In this document: piece after piece, positions 7,545-14,213 of the stretch | Position numbering within the stretch: position 1 is the stretch's first letter | Layout: the number at the start of each line of letters is the position of its first letter | Source of the DNA: DASSKF01 sp035690725 | GTDB taxonomy: Bacteria > Actinomycetota > Actinomycetes > Actinomycetales > Dermatophilaceae | Direction of reading: 5' to 3' | DNA length: 17,847 bases | Assembly: GCA_035690725.1 (NCBI GenBank) | Contig: DASSKF010000148.1 | Location: forward strand, 1 to 17,847 | The notes under the pieces: generated by a model | What the model was told of the DNA's origin: nothing | The model's database searches: none | The model's input: only the letters and a program-made list of their open reading frames with translations | Position numbers and translations under genes: made by a program

Positions 7545-8299
7545 CCGGCGACCAGCGACTGCGGCACCTGCGCCGGCAACGGGTCGTGGCCCGGCAACAC
7601 CGCCTGCACGACCTCGTCCAGCACGCGGCGCACGTAGGTCTCCCCCACCCACAGGTGCTTGGCGCCCTCGACGCCGACCACCTTCGCCTGCGGGATCGCC
7701 GCGAACCGCCGGGTCGCCTCCTCCGGCCGCAGGTAGTCGTCGAACTCCGGCACGAGCGCGAGCACCGGCTTGCCCGACTCCGCCCACGCCGCGAGGTGCT
7801 CCTCACGGGCGTGCTTCAGCGGTGGGCTGAGCAGGATCGCCCCCTCGACGGTGGGGTCGGCGCCGTACATGAGCGCCAGGTCGGTCCCGAACGACCAGCC
7901 CACGAGCCACCGCCGCGGCAGCGGCGGGTCCTCGGCGAACTCGGCGAACTCGATGGCCGCCGCGACGTCGAACCGCTCGTCGCGCGCCTCGTCGAACGCG
8001 CCCTCGGAGGTCCCGCGGGGCGAGCTCGTCCCGCGTGTGTTGAACCGGAGCACGGCGAGGTCGGCGAGCGCCGGCAGCCGGTGGGACGCCTTCTTGTAGA
8101 CGTGGCTGTCCATGAAGCCGCCGTGCGTCGGCAGGGGGTGCAGCGTGACCAGCGTGGCGACCGGGTCGCGGTCGGCCGGCAGCGCCAGCTCACCGACCAG
8201 CGTCAGCCCGTCGGCCGTGTGCAGCTCGACGTCCTCCCGCCGGGCCGCGAGCACGGTGTTGGAGCGGATCTCCACCGGGGAGCCGGCGTCAGCAGTCAC
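7541..8299 (-). CDS. alpha/beta hydrolase
   Basis: A 252-residue alpha/beta-hydrolase of the dienelactone-hydrolase/YuxL-like soluble type. HPLPTHGG (54-61) forms the oxyanion-side loop, GWSFGTD (134-140) holds the nucleophile Ser136, Asp187 or Asp188 in EFDDYL is the acid, and His215 in AKHLWVG completes the triad. Substrate is unknown; small esters or acyl compounds are likely. GTG at 8297-8299 overlaps the stop of the upstream Cys/His gene as GTGA, and GAGG lies 9 nt before it. An ATG 15 codons upstream would lie inside the previous gene. The pairing implies joint translation of the two proteins. Confidence 0.85.
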   Translation of the reverse strand: MTADAGSPVEIRSNTVLAARREDVELHTADGLTLVGELALPADRDPVATLVTLHPLPTHGGFMDSHVYKKASHRLPALADLAVLRFNTRGTSSPRGTSEGAFDEARDERFDVAAAIEFAEFAEDPPLPRRWLVGWSFGTDLALMYGADPTVEGAILLSPPLKHAREEHLAAWAESGKPVLALVPEFDDYLRPEEATRRFAAIPQAKVVGVEGAKHLWVGETYVRRVLDEVVQAVLPGHDPLPAQVPQSLVAG

Positions 8300-8595
8300 T
8301 TCCAGGAACCTCGCGGCGTTCGGCGGTGTCGGGCCTCCCAGCATGGCGCATGCCAGTGCCGGCGCTCCTCCAGCCCGCCGAGCCCGTCGGCCGGCCAGAC
8401 GACCACGTGCGCCACCGAGGAGGCGAGCTCCTGCTGGCAGCCGGGGCACCGGTAGGTCCGTCGCTCGGCGCTCCCCCGCACCCGGCGCACGAACCACTGG
8501 CGCCCCCCGGCCACCTCGCGCCGGGTCAGTGCGCCGGTCACCCGGGACAGGTCGCCGCGCGGACGCTCGGGGCGGCGACGGTTGGCGCGGGGCAT
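8296..8595 (-). CDS. small Cys/His protein, probable zinc ribbon; function unknown
   Basis: A 99-residue basic protein. Its N-terminus is Arg-rich (RANRRRPERPRG). The core has YRCPGCQQEL (Cys50, Cys53), His63 in VAHVVVWPADG and HWHAPCW (His80, His82, Cys85). The CPxC and HxxC pairs look like one zinc site, resembling a degenerate HNH or zinc-ribbon fold. I recall similar short proteins in many actinobacteria annotated only as hypothetical or, without visible justification, ATP/GTP-binding; no P-loop is present here. ATG 8595 is preceded by GACAAT and 7 nt. The open frame upstream crosses the 8626-8651 hairpin and is unlikely to be translated. Its GTGA overlap with the hydrolase suggests the two work together. 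Confidence 0.7.
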   Translation of the reverse strand: MPRANRRRPERPRGDLSRVTGALTRREVAGGRQWFVRRVRGSAERRTYRCPGCQQELASSVAHVVVWPADGLGGLEERRHWHAPCWEARHRRTPRGSWK

Positions 8596-8602
8596 GGACC
8601 CG

Positions 8603-8608
8603 ATTGTC
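8603..8608 (-). promoter_or_regulatory. -10-like hexamer, probable leaderless start of the Cys/His-protein gene
   Basis: GACAAT on the minus strand is followed by 7 nt and ATG 8595. The 10-bp dyad at 8626-8651 begins 17 nt upstream, where a -35 element would be. Confidence 0.5.
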
Positions 8609-8625
8609 GCAAGCCCGGCCGGCCA

Positions 8626-8651
8626 CCCGGCATACGAGTCGGTATGCCGGG
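8626..8651. terminator. perfect 10-bp inverted repeat after the dehydrogenase gene
   Basis: CCCGGCATAC (8626-8635) is complementary to GTATGCCGGG (8642-8651) around GAGTCG. It lies 23 nt beyond the stop of the dehydrogenase gene, as a terminator without a T tract would. It also sits at the -35 position of the next gene's proposed promoter, so an operator role is equally possible. Confidence 0.55.
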
Positions 8652-8673
8652 CGCTCACCTGCTGCTCGGGCAC

Positions 8674-10212
8674 TCAGCCGTCCGTGCGGAAGCCCCGGCC
8701 GACCGTGACCAGCTGCTGCAGCAGCGGTGCGGGGGCGAGCCCGGGCTGCCGGGTCTCGGCGTAGATTGCGCGCTCCACGGACAGGGCGTGCTCGAGGCCG
8801 ACCTGGTCGAGCTGGGCGATCGGGCCGACCGGGTAGCCGCACCCCGCCGTCATGGCGGTGTCGATGTCGTCGGGTCCGGCGTAGTGCGCCTCGACCATCT
8901 TCGCGGCGTCGTTGAGGTAGGGGTGGACCAGCCCGTCGACGATCCGGCCGGCGCGGTCCCCGCTGACGACGGGCACCAGGTCGGCCGTGCGCAGCAGGGA
9001 CCGCGCGGCGGCGAGGGACTCCTCCGAGGTGAGCACGCCGCGCACCAGCTCGGCGAGCCGCCCACGCTTGGTGGGCCCGTGCAGCCGGACGCCGACGACC
9101 GACTCGGGGCGGCCCACCCGGGCGGCGACGGCCCCGAGCGGCGCGCCGGTGTCCGCAACGAGGACCAGGTCGGCGTCCACCGCCTCGCCGTCCCCCACCG
9201 CGTCGAGGTCGAGCGGCCGGAGGTCCTGGGCAGGCAGCAGCCGCGCGAGCTCGTCGGCGCCGGCTCCCTGCCCGAGCACGACGAGCGAGTCCGGGAGCTG
9301 GGCGTCCGGCTCCGCGGGGGTGAGCTGGTCCGCGACGACGGTGCCGCTCCCGGGCCGGTCATAGGTGTAGAACCCCTGCCCGGACTTGCGGCCGGCCCGC
9401 CCCGCGGTGACGAGCTGCTGCAGCAGCGGGTGCGGTGCGTGCAGCGGGTCGCGGTGGTGGGCGAACATCACCTCGCTGATCTCGAGGGCGACGTCGAGCC
9501 CGACCAGGTCGGCGAGGGTGAACGGCCCCATCGGCAGCCCCGCTCCGACCGTCATGGCCGCGTCGATGTCCTCGCGCGTCGCGAACCGCTCCTGCAGCAT
9601 CGCGATCGCCCGGTTCAGGTAGCCGAACAGGAGCGCGTTGGCGATGAACCCGGCCTGGTCACCGACGACGACCGGCTTCTTGCCCAGCCGCACCGCCAGG
9701 TCCCGGACTGCCTCGACCGCCGCGTCGTCCGCGACCACCGTCCGGATCACCTCGACCAGCTTGAGCACCGGCGCCGGGTTGAAGAAGTGCATCCCCACGA
9801 CGCGCTCCGGCCGGCTCGTGGCGGCGGCGATCTCGGTGACCGACAGGCTGGAGGTGTTGGTCGCCAGCACCGCGCCGGGGCCGACGATCCCGTCGAGTCG
9901 GGTGAAGACCTGCCGCTTCAGCTCCAGCTTCTCCGGCACCGCCTCGACCACCAGGTCGACGTCGGCCAGGTCGGACAGCTGGTGGGTGAAGCTCGCTCGC
10001 CCGAGCAGCGCGTCCCGGTCCGCCTCGGCGAGCTTGCCGCGGTCGAGGGCCCGCCGGGTCGACTTCTCCAGGAAGCCGCGGCCCCGCTCGGCCAGCTCCG
10101 GCGTGCTGTCGGCACCGATGACGGTGATGCCGCTGCGGGCGAACACCTCCACGATGCCGGCACCCATCGTGCCCAGTCCCACCACGCCCACGCTGTTGAC
10201 CTGATCCACCAT
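8674..10212 (-). CDS. 3-hydroxyacyl-CoA dehydrogenase with a degenerate second unit
   Basis: A 512-residue protein with two tandem copies of the 3-hydroxyacyl-CoA dehydrogenase fold. It oxidises 3-hydroxyacyl-CoA with NAD. The first copy (about 6-285) is complete: GLGTMG (12-17), Asp35 for NAD ribose, and catalytic Ser121, His142 in HFFNP, Glu154 and Asn192. The second (about 308-510) repeats the order but reads VRLHGP where the first has MHFFNP, and GRIVD where the first has GFIAN, so the His and Asn are lost. The C-terminal motif LLQQLVT(A/V)GR occurs in both (264-273, 497-506). ATG 10212 has GGGAG 9 nt upstream and GAGACT 6 nt upstream. A 3-hydroxybutyryl-CoA dehydrogenase role beside the thiolase step is likely. 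The gene diverges from nucS. Confidence 0.9.
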   Translation of the reverse strand: MVDQVNSVGVVGLGTMGAGIVEVFARSGITVIGADSTPELAERGRGFLEKSTRRALDRGKLAEADRDALLGRASFTHQLSDLADVDLVVEAVPEKLELKRQVFTRLDGIVGPGAVLATNTSSLSVTEIAAATSRPERVVGMHFFNPAPVLKLVEVIRTVVADDAAVEAVRDLAVRLGKKPVVVGDQAGFIANALLFGYLNRAIAMLQERFATREDIDAAMTVGAGLPMGPFTLADLVGLDVALEISEVMFAHHRDPLHAPHPLLQQLVTAGRAGRKSGQGFYTYDRPGSGTVVADQLTPAEPDAQLPDSLVVLGQGAGADELARLLPAQDLRPLDLDAVGDGEAVDADLVLVADTGAPLGAVAARVGRPESVVGVRLHGPTKRGRLAELVRGVLTSEESLAAARSLLRTADLVPVVSGDRAGRIVDGLVHPYLNDAAKMVEAHYAGPDDIDTAMTAGCGYPVGPIAQLDQVGLEHALSVERAIYAETRQPGLAPAPLLQQLVTVGRGFRTDG

Positions 10213-10268
10213 GCCGGCAGTCTCCCAGAGGTGCTCGCGCCTCCTCACGGCCCCGGTGTGCCGCCGCG

Positions 10269-10274
10269 TAGAGT
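10269..10274 (+). promoter_or_regulatory. -10-like hexamer, probable leaderless start of nucS
   Basis: TAGAGT (TAnnnT) is followed by 7 nt and GTG 10282. No ribosome site is visible in the 69-nt divergent region. Confidence 0.55.
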
Positions 10275-10281
10275 GCCCGGC

Positions 10282-10986
10282 GTGCGTGTCGTCATCGCCC
10301 GTTGCAGCGTGGACTACGAGGGTCGCCTCACCGCTCACCTCCCGCTCGCCACGCGCCTGCTCATGGTCAAGGCGGACGGCTCGGTGCTGGTGCACAGCGA
10401 CGGCGGGTCCTACAAGCCGCTCAACTGGATGGCGCCGCCCTGCACCATGGCCGAGCTCGACCCGGAGGACGACGAGCGCGCCGAGGGCGTCCAGGCGGTC
10501 TGGCGGGTGCAGCACGCCAAGTCGGAGGACCACCTGCGGGTGCGGCTGCACGAGGTGCTGCACGACTCCTCGCACGAGCTGGGGGTCGACCCGGGGCTGG
10601 TCAAGGACGGCGTCGAGGCGCATCTGCAGAAGCTGCTCGCGCAGCACATCACCACGCTCGGGGACGGCTGGACCCTCGTGCGGCGGGAGTACATGACCGC
10701 CATCGGCCCGGTCGACATCCTGTGCAAGGACGAGACCGGGGCCTGCGTCGCGGTCGAGATCAAGCGGCGCGGCGAGATCGACGGGGTGGAGCAGCTCACC
10801 CGCTACCTGGAGCTGATGAACCGGGACCCGCACCTCACCGCCGTGGGTCCGGTGAGCGGGATCTTCGCCGCGCAGCAGATCAAGCCGCAGGCACGCACCC
10901 TGGCGACCGACCGGGGCATCCGGTGCGTCACCCTCGACTACGACGCCCTGCGTGGCGTCGACGACGCCGGCTCCCGACTCTTCTGA
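10282..10986 (+). CDS. nucS: endonuclease NucS (EndoMS), non-canonical mismatch repair
   Basis: A 234-residue mismatch-specific endonuclease. Most actinobacteria lack MutS/MutL and use NucS to suppress transitions. The N-terminal beta domain starts RVVIARCSVDYEGRL. The C-terminal RecB-like nuclease core shows GPVDILCKD (Asp145), VAVEIKRRG (Glu159, Lys161) and the QLTRY helix (171-175). The C-terminal residues RLF fit the short clamp-interaction tail described for NucS. The GTG at 10282 gives the canonical N-terminus and follows TAGAGT by 7 nt. The open frame upstream is antisense to the dehydrogenase. A gamma-glutamyltransferase-family gene follows 43 nt later with its own proposed promoter. 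Confidence 0.95.
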   Translation: MRVVIARCSVDYEGRLTAHLPLATRLLMVKADGSVLVHSDGGSYKPLNWMAPPCTMAELDPEDDERAEGVQAVWRVQHAKSEDHLRVRLHEVLHDSSHELGVDPGLVKDGVEAHLQKLLAQHITTLGDGWTLVRREYMTAIGPVDILCKDETGACVAVEIKRRGEIDGVEQLTRYLELMNRDPHLTAVGPVSGIFAAQQIKPQARTLATDRGIRCVTLDYDALRGVDDAGSRLF

Positions 10987-11017
10987 ACCGATGCTTCCAC
11001 GTGCGGGGCCGGCACGG

Positions 11018-11023
11018 GACGAT
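11018..11023 (+). promoter_or_regulatory. -10-like hexamer, probable leaderless start of the GGT-family gene
   Basis: GACGAT keeps A2 and T6 of TAnnnT and is followed by 6 nt and ATG 11030. The same ACGAT-N6-ATG arrangement precedes the aminotransferase and cobO genes. Confidence 0.45.
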
Positions 11024-11029
11024 GACCCC

Positions 11030-12553
11030 ATGCACCGACGTGCCGCCGTCGCGGCCACCAGCCCCCTCGCCGCCCAGGCGGGGCTCGACCTCGTGCACGC
11101 GGGCGGCAACGCCGTGGACGCCGCCATCGCCGCGATGACCGTGGCGATGGTGACCGAGCCCGGGGTCGTCACGCCGATGGGCGGGGCCTACCTCGCCGTC
11201 TGGCCGACCGGCGACGACCCGGTGGTGGTGGACGGCAACGTGGAGATGCCGGGGCGTGGCCAGCCGCCGGAGCGCTTCGGCGCCGGCCTGCGCGAGATCA
11301 CCACGAGCTACGGCGGCGGCATCACGATCCAGGCCGGCCACGGCTCGGTCGCCACCCCCGGCGTGTTCGCCGGCTTCGAGCTCGCGCACGAGCGGTACGG
11401 CACCGCCGACTGGGCCGACCTGCTCGCCCCCGCCGTCGACGCCGCCGAGCGCGGCTTCCCGCTGGGGACGGCGGCCGCGAGCTACCTCGCGATCACCCAC
11501 GACACGCTCTTCGGCTGGGACCCGCAGACCCACGCCTTCCTCACCGGCCCGGACGGCGGCGTCGCCCGCGCCGGCGACGTGCTCCGCTCCCCCGACCTCG
11601 CCGCCTCGCTGCGGACCATCGCCGAGCAGGGTGCCGTGGCGCTGTACGGCGGCGAGCTCGGCCGGCTCCTCGTCGAGGACATGGAGCGCCGGGACGGTCT
11701 GGTCTCGCAGGCCGACCTCACGGCATACCGTGCCGTGGCCCGGCCGGCACTGAGCACGACCCTGGGCGGCTGGCGGCTGGCCACCAACCCGCCCCCGTCC
11801 ATCGGCGGGCCGGTCCTCACCGCGCTGCTGCGGCTGCTCGGCGAGGACCGCGAGCCGGACGTGGCACGGGTCGTCGAGCTGCAGCGGCGGGTGCTCGGCC
11901 ACCGGCGCGACCACCTCGACGTGGCACCGGACCTGGCCGCGGCCGGGCGCGAGCTGCTCGCCGCGATCGTGGCGGGCGGCCTCACCGGCGTGCCGACGTC
12001 CTCCTCGACCGCACACGTGTCGGTGGTCGACGAGGAGGGCATGGCCTGCGCGGTGACGGCGTCGGCGGGCTACGGGTCCGGGGTGACCGTGCCCGGGACC
12101 GGCCTGATGCTCAACAACTGCCTCGGCGAACCGGAGCTCAACCGCCGCGGCCTGCACGCCCTCGAGCCCGGCACCCGGCTGGCGTCCAACATGGCGCCGA
12201 CCACGGGCACCGGACCGGACGGGGCACGACTGGCGATCGGCAGCCCCGGCGCCGACCGCATCACGACCGCGCTGTCGCAGGTGCTGCACGCCTACTGCGT
12301 GGAGGGAGCCGACCTGCAGCAGGCGATCGACCGGCCACGGCTGCACGTGAGCTGGTCGCCCGGCGGTCCGCGGGTGGAGCACGAGCGGGACGAGCGGCTC
12401 GCGACCGGTGTCGTCGCGGCCGGGCTGCCGGTCGTGGAGCACGCGCCGACGTCGATGTACTTCGGTGGCGTCGGCGCCGCCCTGCGCTCCGCGGACGGCA
12501 CGCTCCTGGCCGCCGCCGACCCGCGCCGCGCGGCGGCGACCGCGGTGGGCTGA
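11030..12553 (+). CDS. gamma-glutamyltransferase-family hydrolase
   Basis: A 507-residue Ntn-hydrolase precursor of the gamma-glutamyltranspeptidase family. The N-terminus (GLDLVHAGGNAVDAAIAA, 18-35) is the family entry. Thr327 in SSSTAHVSVVD is the expected self-cleavage site and nucleophile, giving a large subunit of about 326 and a small one of about 181 residues. There is no signal peptide, so it should be cytoplasmic. Substrate-pocket motifs differ from classical enzymes: NVEMP (70-74) replaces the usual Arg-Glu in FRE-AP, and GSPGADR replaces SPGGSR. A glutathione role is therefore uncertain and an acylase-like substrate is possible. ATG 11030 is chosen because the family homology starts there and a -10-like element precedes it. 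Confidence 0.85.
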   Translation: MHRRAAVAATSPLAAQAGLDLVHAGGNAVDAAIAAMTVAMVTEPGVVTPMGGAYLAVWPTGDDPVVVDGNVEMPGRGQPPERFGAGLREITTSYGGGITIQAGHGSVATPGVFAGFELAHERYGTADWADLLAPAVDAAERGFPLGTAAASYLAITHDTLFGWDPQTHAFLTGPDGGVARAGDVLRSPDLAASLRTIAEQGAVALYGGELGRLLVEDMERRDGLVSQADLTAYRAVARPALSTTLGGWRLATNPPPSIGGPVLTALLRLLGEDREPDVARVVELQRRVLGHRRDHLDVAPDLAAAGRELLAAIVAGGLTGVPTSSSTAHVSVVDEEGMACAVTASAGYGSGVTVPGTGLMLNNCLGEPELNRRGLHALEPGTRLASNMAPTTGTGPDGARLAIGSPGADRITTALSQVLHAYCVEGADLQQAIDRPRLHVSWSPGGPRVEHERDERLATGVVAAGLPVVEHAPTSMYFGGVGAALRSADGTLLAAADPRRAAATAVG

Positions 12554-12566
12554 GGCGGCTCAGCCC
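12547..12566. terminator. perfect 8-bp hairpin shared by two convergent stop codons
   Basis: GGGCTGAG (12547-12554) pairs with CTCAGCCC (12559-12566) around GCGG. The TGA of the GGT-family gene is in the left arm and the stop of the minus-strand gene in the right arm. This is a compact bidirectional terminator candidate without a T tract. Confidence 0.65.
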
Positions 12567-12949
12567 GGCTCACTCACCCGCCAGCCGTCGGCGTCGACCT
12601 CGACCCTGAGCACGTCCGCCGGTGTCCCGGACACGACCCGGCCGATGCTCTCCGCGTCGCCCACGAGGAGCACCGTCTCCCCCCGGTAGAGGTCGGCCAC
12701 GTCCTCCACGGCACCGCGCCAGCGGGCCCGGGCCGCGTCGGCGTCCTCGGTGGGGCGCAGCGGGGCGAGCTCGTCGGTGGTGTGCACCGGCGCGCCCAGC
12801 TCCTCGGCGGCGGTGCTGGCGAGCGCCTCGGCCGCCGGGCCGGCATAGATCCCCGCGACCCGGGCCGCCCCGAGCACCGAGCGCACCCGGTCCAGTCCGT
12901 CCGGGCCGCTGACGAGCCAGAACGTGGCCGGGCACTGCAGGTCGCTCAC
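12560..12949 (-). CDS. histidine-phosphatase-like protein lacking the catalytic histidines
   Basis: A 129-residue protein whose layout resembles the phosphoglycerate-mutase/histidine-phosphatase fold. FWLVSGPDG (11-19) sits where active members have YLVRHGET, and IYAGPAAEALASTAAELG-like text resembles the YSSPLxRAxQTA helix. GETVLLVGDAESIGRVV sits where active members have VLLVGHGGVIRxLL. Both catalytic His positions are replaced (Ser/Gly and Asp), so phosphatase activity is not expected. A binding role is possible; the family call is my inference from pattern. GTG 12949 follows TACCCT by 7 nt; the frame upstream shows no homology. It converges with the GGT-family gene and diverges from the aminotransferase. 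Confidence 0.6.
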   Translation of the reverse strand: MSDLQCPATFWLVSGPDGLDRVRSVLGAARVAGIYAGPAAEALASTAAEELGAPVHTTDELAPLRPTEDADAARARWRGAVEDVADLYRGETVLLVGDAESIGRVVSGTPADVLRVEVDADGWRVSEPG

Positions 12950-12956
12950 GCTCCCG

Positions 12957-12962
12957 AGGGTA
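12957..12962 (-). promoter_or_regulatory. -10-like hexamer, probable leaderless start of the phosphatase-like gene
   Basis: TACCCT on the minus strand is followed by 7 nt and GTG 12949. It overlaps a GGTATGCC octamer at 12959-12966. Confidence 0.5.
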
Positions 12963-12992
12963 TGCCGTCCCGCCGCGCCGCGGTGCCGGTGG

Positions 12993-12998
12993 CACGAT
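12993..12998 (+). promoter_or_regulatory. -10-like hexamer, probable leaderless start of the aminotransferase gene
   Basis: CACGAT keeps A2 and T6 of TAnnnT and is followed by 6 nt and ATG 13005. No ribosome site was seen. Confidence 0.45.
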
Positions 12999-13004
12999 CG
13001 GCAC

Positions 13005-14156
13005 ATGACGGCAACGACGGACCTGCTGGTGGACCGGACCGACGAGGAGCTGCGTGCCGGCGGCGCCGTCAAGTGGGCGCTCACCCCGCCGGGGGTGCTG
13101 CCGGCCTGGGTGGCCGAGATGGACTTCGCGGTGGCGGAGCCGATCACCCGGGCCCTGCACCAGGCGGTCGACCTCGGCCGGCTCGGCTACGGGCCACCCG
13201 ACGAGGTGACGGGGGTCCCCGAGGCACTGTCCGACTTCGCCGCACGGCAGTGGGGCTGGCGGCCCGACCCGGAGCACGTGGTGCTCGCCGGCGACGTGGT
13301 CGACGCGCTCGCCCGGGTCATCGACACCCTGGCCGAGGACGGACCGGTCGTCGTGCCCACGCCCGCCTACCCGCCCTTCCTCGAGGTGCCCGGGCACACC
13401 CGGCACGAGCTCGTCACGGTGCCCCTCGACCCCGATGCGAACACCGCCACGCACGACCTCGACGGCATCGACCGGGCTCTGGCGGCCGGCGCCCGCACCC
13501 TGGTCCTGTGCAGCCCGCACAACCCCTGGGGCCGGGTCTTCAGCCGGGAGGAGCTGGTCGCGTTGCGGGAGGTCGCGGACCGGCACGGCGCCCTCGTGGT
13601 CAGCGACGAGATCCACGCGCCGCTGGCGCTGCCCGGCCACGAGCACACGCCGTACGCGACCGTCGCCGGTCCCGAGAGCCGGTTCGCCACGCTCATCTCC
13701 GCGACCAAGGCGTGGAACATGCCCGGGGTCAAGTGCGCGCAGGTGGTCTGCCGGTCGCGCTCGGACGCCCAGCGCGTCGCCGCCCACCCGATGCATCCCG
13801 GGCAGTCCTCGCTGGGCACGGCGGCCTCGCGGGCGGCATACCGGGAGGGCGGTGCGTGGTTGCGCGCGGTGGTGGAGCGGATCGACGGCAACCGGAAGCT
13901 GTTCGCCGACCTCGTGACCCAGCGGCTCCCGCGGGTGCGGATGCGGCCGCTGGAGGCGACCTACCTGGCCTGGCTGGACGCCCGGGCCTACCGGCTCGAC
14001 TCCCCCGGGCAGGTGGCGCTGGAGCGGGGCCGGGTGTGGGTCGACCACCGGGAGTGGGGGCCGGGCGGCGCGGGACACGTGCGCGTCAACCTCGCGAGCT
14101 CGCCCGAGCGGGTCGAGCAGGTCGTCGAGCGGCTCGCCCTGGCGTGGGAGTCCTGA
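13005..14156 (+). CDS. MalY/PatB-type PLP aminotransferase (putative C-S lyase)
   Basis: A 383-residue fold-type I PLP enzyme. The entry VKWALTPPGVLPAWVAEMDF (22-41) is characteristic of the MalY/PatB subgroup, whose members cleave cystathionine or other cysteine S-conjugates. The PLP-contact residues are Asn173 in SPHNPWGRV and Asp201 in VSDEIH, and the Schiff-base lysine is Lys235 in SATKAWNMPG. The substrate-carboxylate Arg is probably Arg360 in HVRVNLASS. All the residues expected for an active enzyme are present. Beta-cystathionase activity for methionine synthesis is likely, but a simple aminotransferase is possible. ATG 13005 gives the normal N-terminus. The gene diverges from the phosphatase-like gene and ends in a palindrome. 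Confidence 0.85.
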   Translation: MTATTDLLVDRTDEELRAGGAVKWALTPPGVLPAWVAEMDFAVAEPITRALHQAVDLGRLGYGPPDEVTGVPEALSDFAARQWGWRPDPEHVVLAGDVVDALARVIDTLAEDGPVVVPTPAYPPFLEVPGHTRHELVTVPLDPDANTATHDLDGIDRALAAGARTLVLCSPHNPWGRVFSREELVALREVADRHGALVVSDEIHAPLALPGHEHTPYATVAGPESRFATLISATKAWNMPGVKCAQVVCRSRSDAQRVAAHPMHPGQSSLGTAASRAAYREGGAWLRAVVERIDGNRKLFADLVTQRLPRVRMRPLEATYLAWLDARAYRLDSPGQVALERGRVWVDHREWGPGGAGHVRVNLASSPERVEQVVERLALAWES

Positions 14157-14167
14157 GCCGGCTCAGG
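14152..14167. terminator. 16-bp perfect palindrome over the aminotransferase stop codon
   Basis: CCTGAGCCGGCTCAGG reads the same on both strands and includes the TGA at 14154-14156. A loop-less palindrome would form a hairpin of at most six pairs in RNA. It lies between convergent genes, so a bidirectional terminator is plausible. Confidence 0.45.
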
Positions 14168-14213
14168 CGATCCGGCACGGGGCGGTCACGCCACCTCCGG
14201 CCGTCCGGTCGTC

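Noticed and set aside
5953..7806. A 617-codon minus-strand open frame
   Set aside because: It is antisense to the AI-2E permease, which has clear membrane-protein features, and its translation is low-complexity.
8326..10986. An 886-codon plus-strand open frame ending with nucS
   Set aside because: The upstream part is antisense to the dehydrogenase; NucS has its normal N-terminus at 10282.
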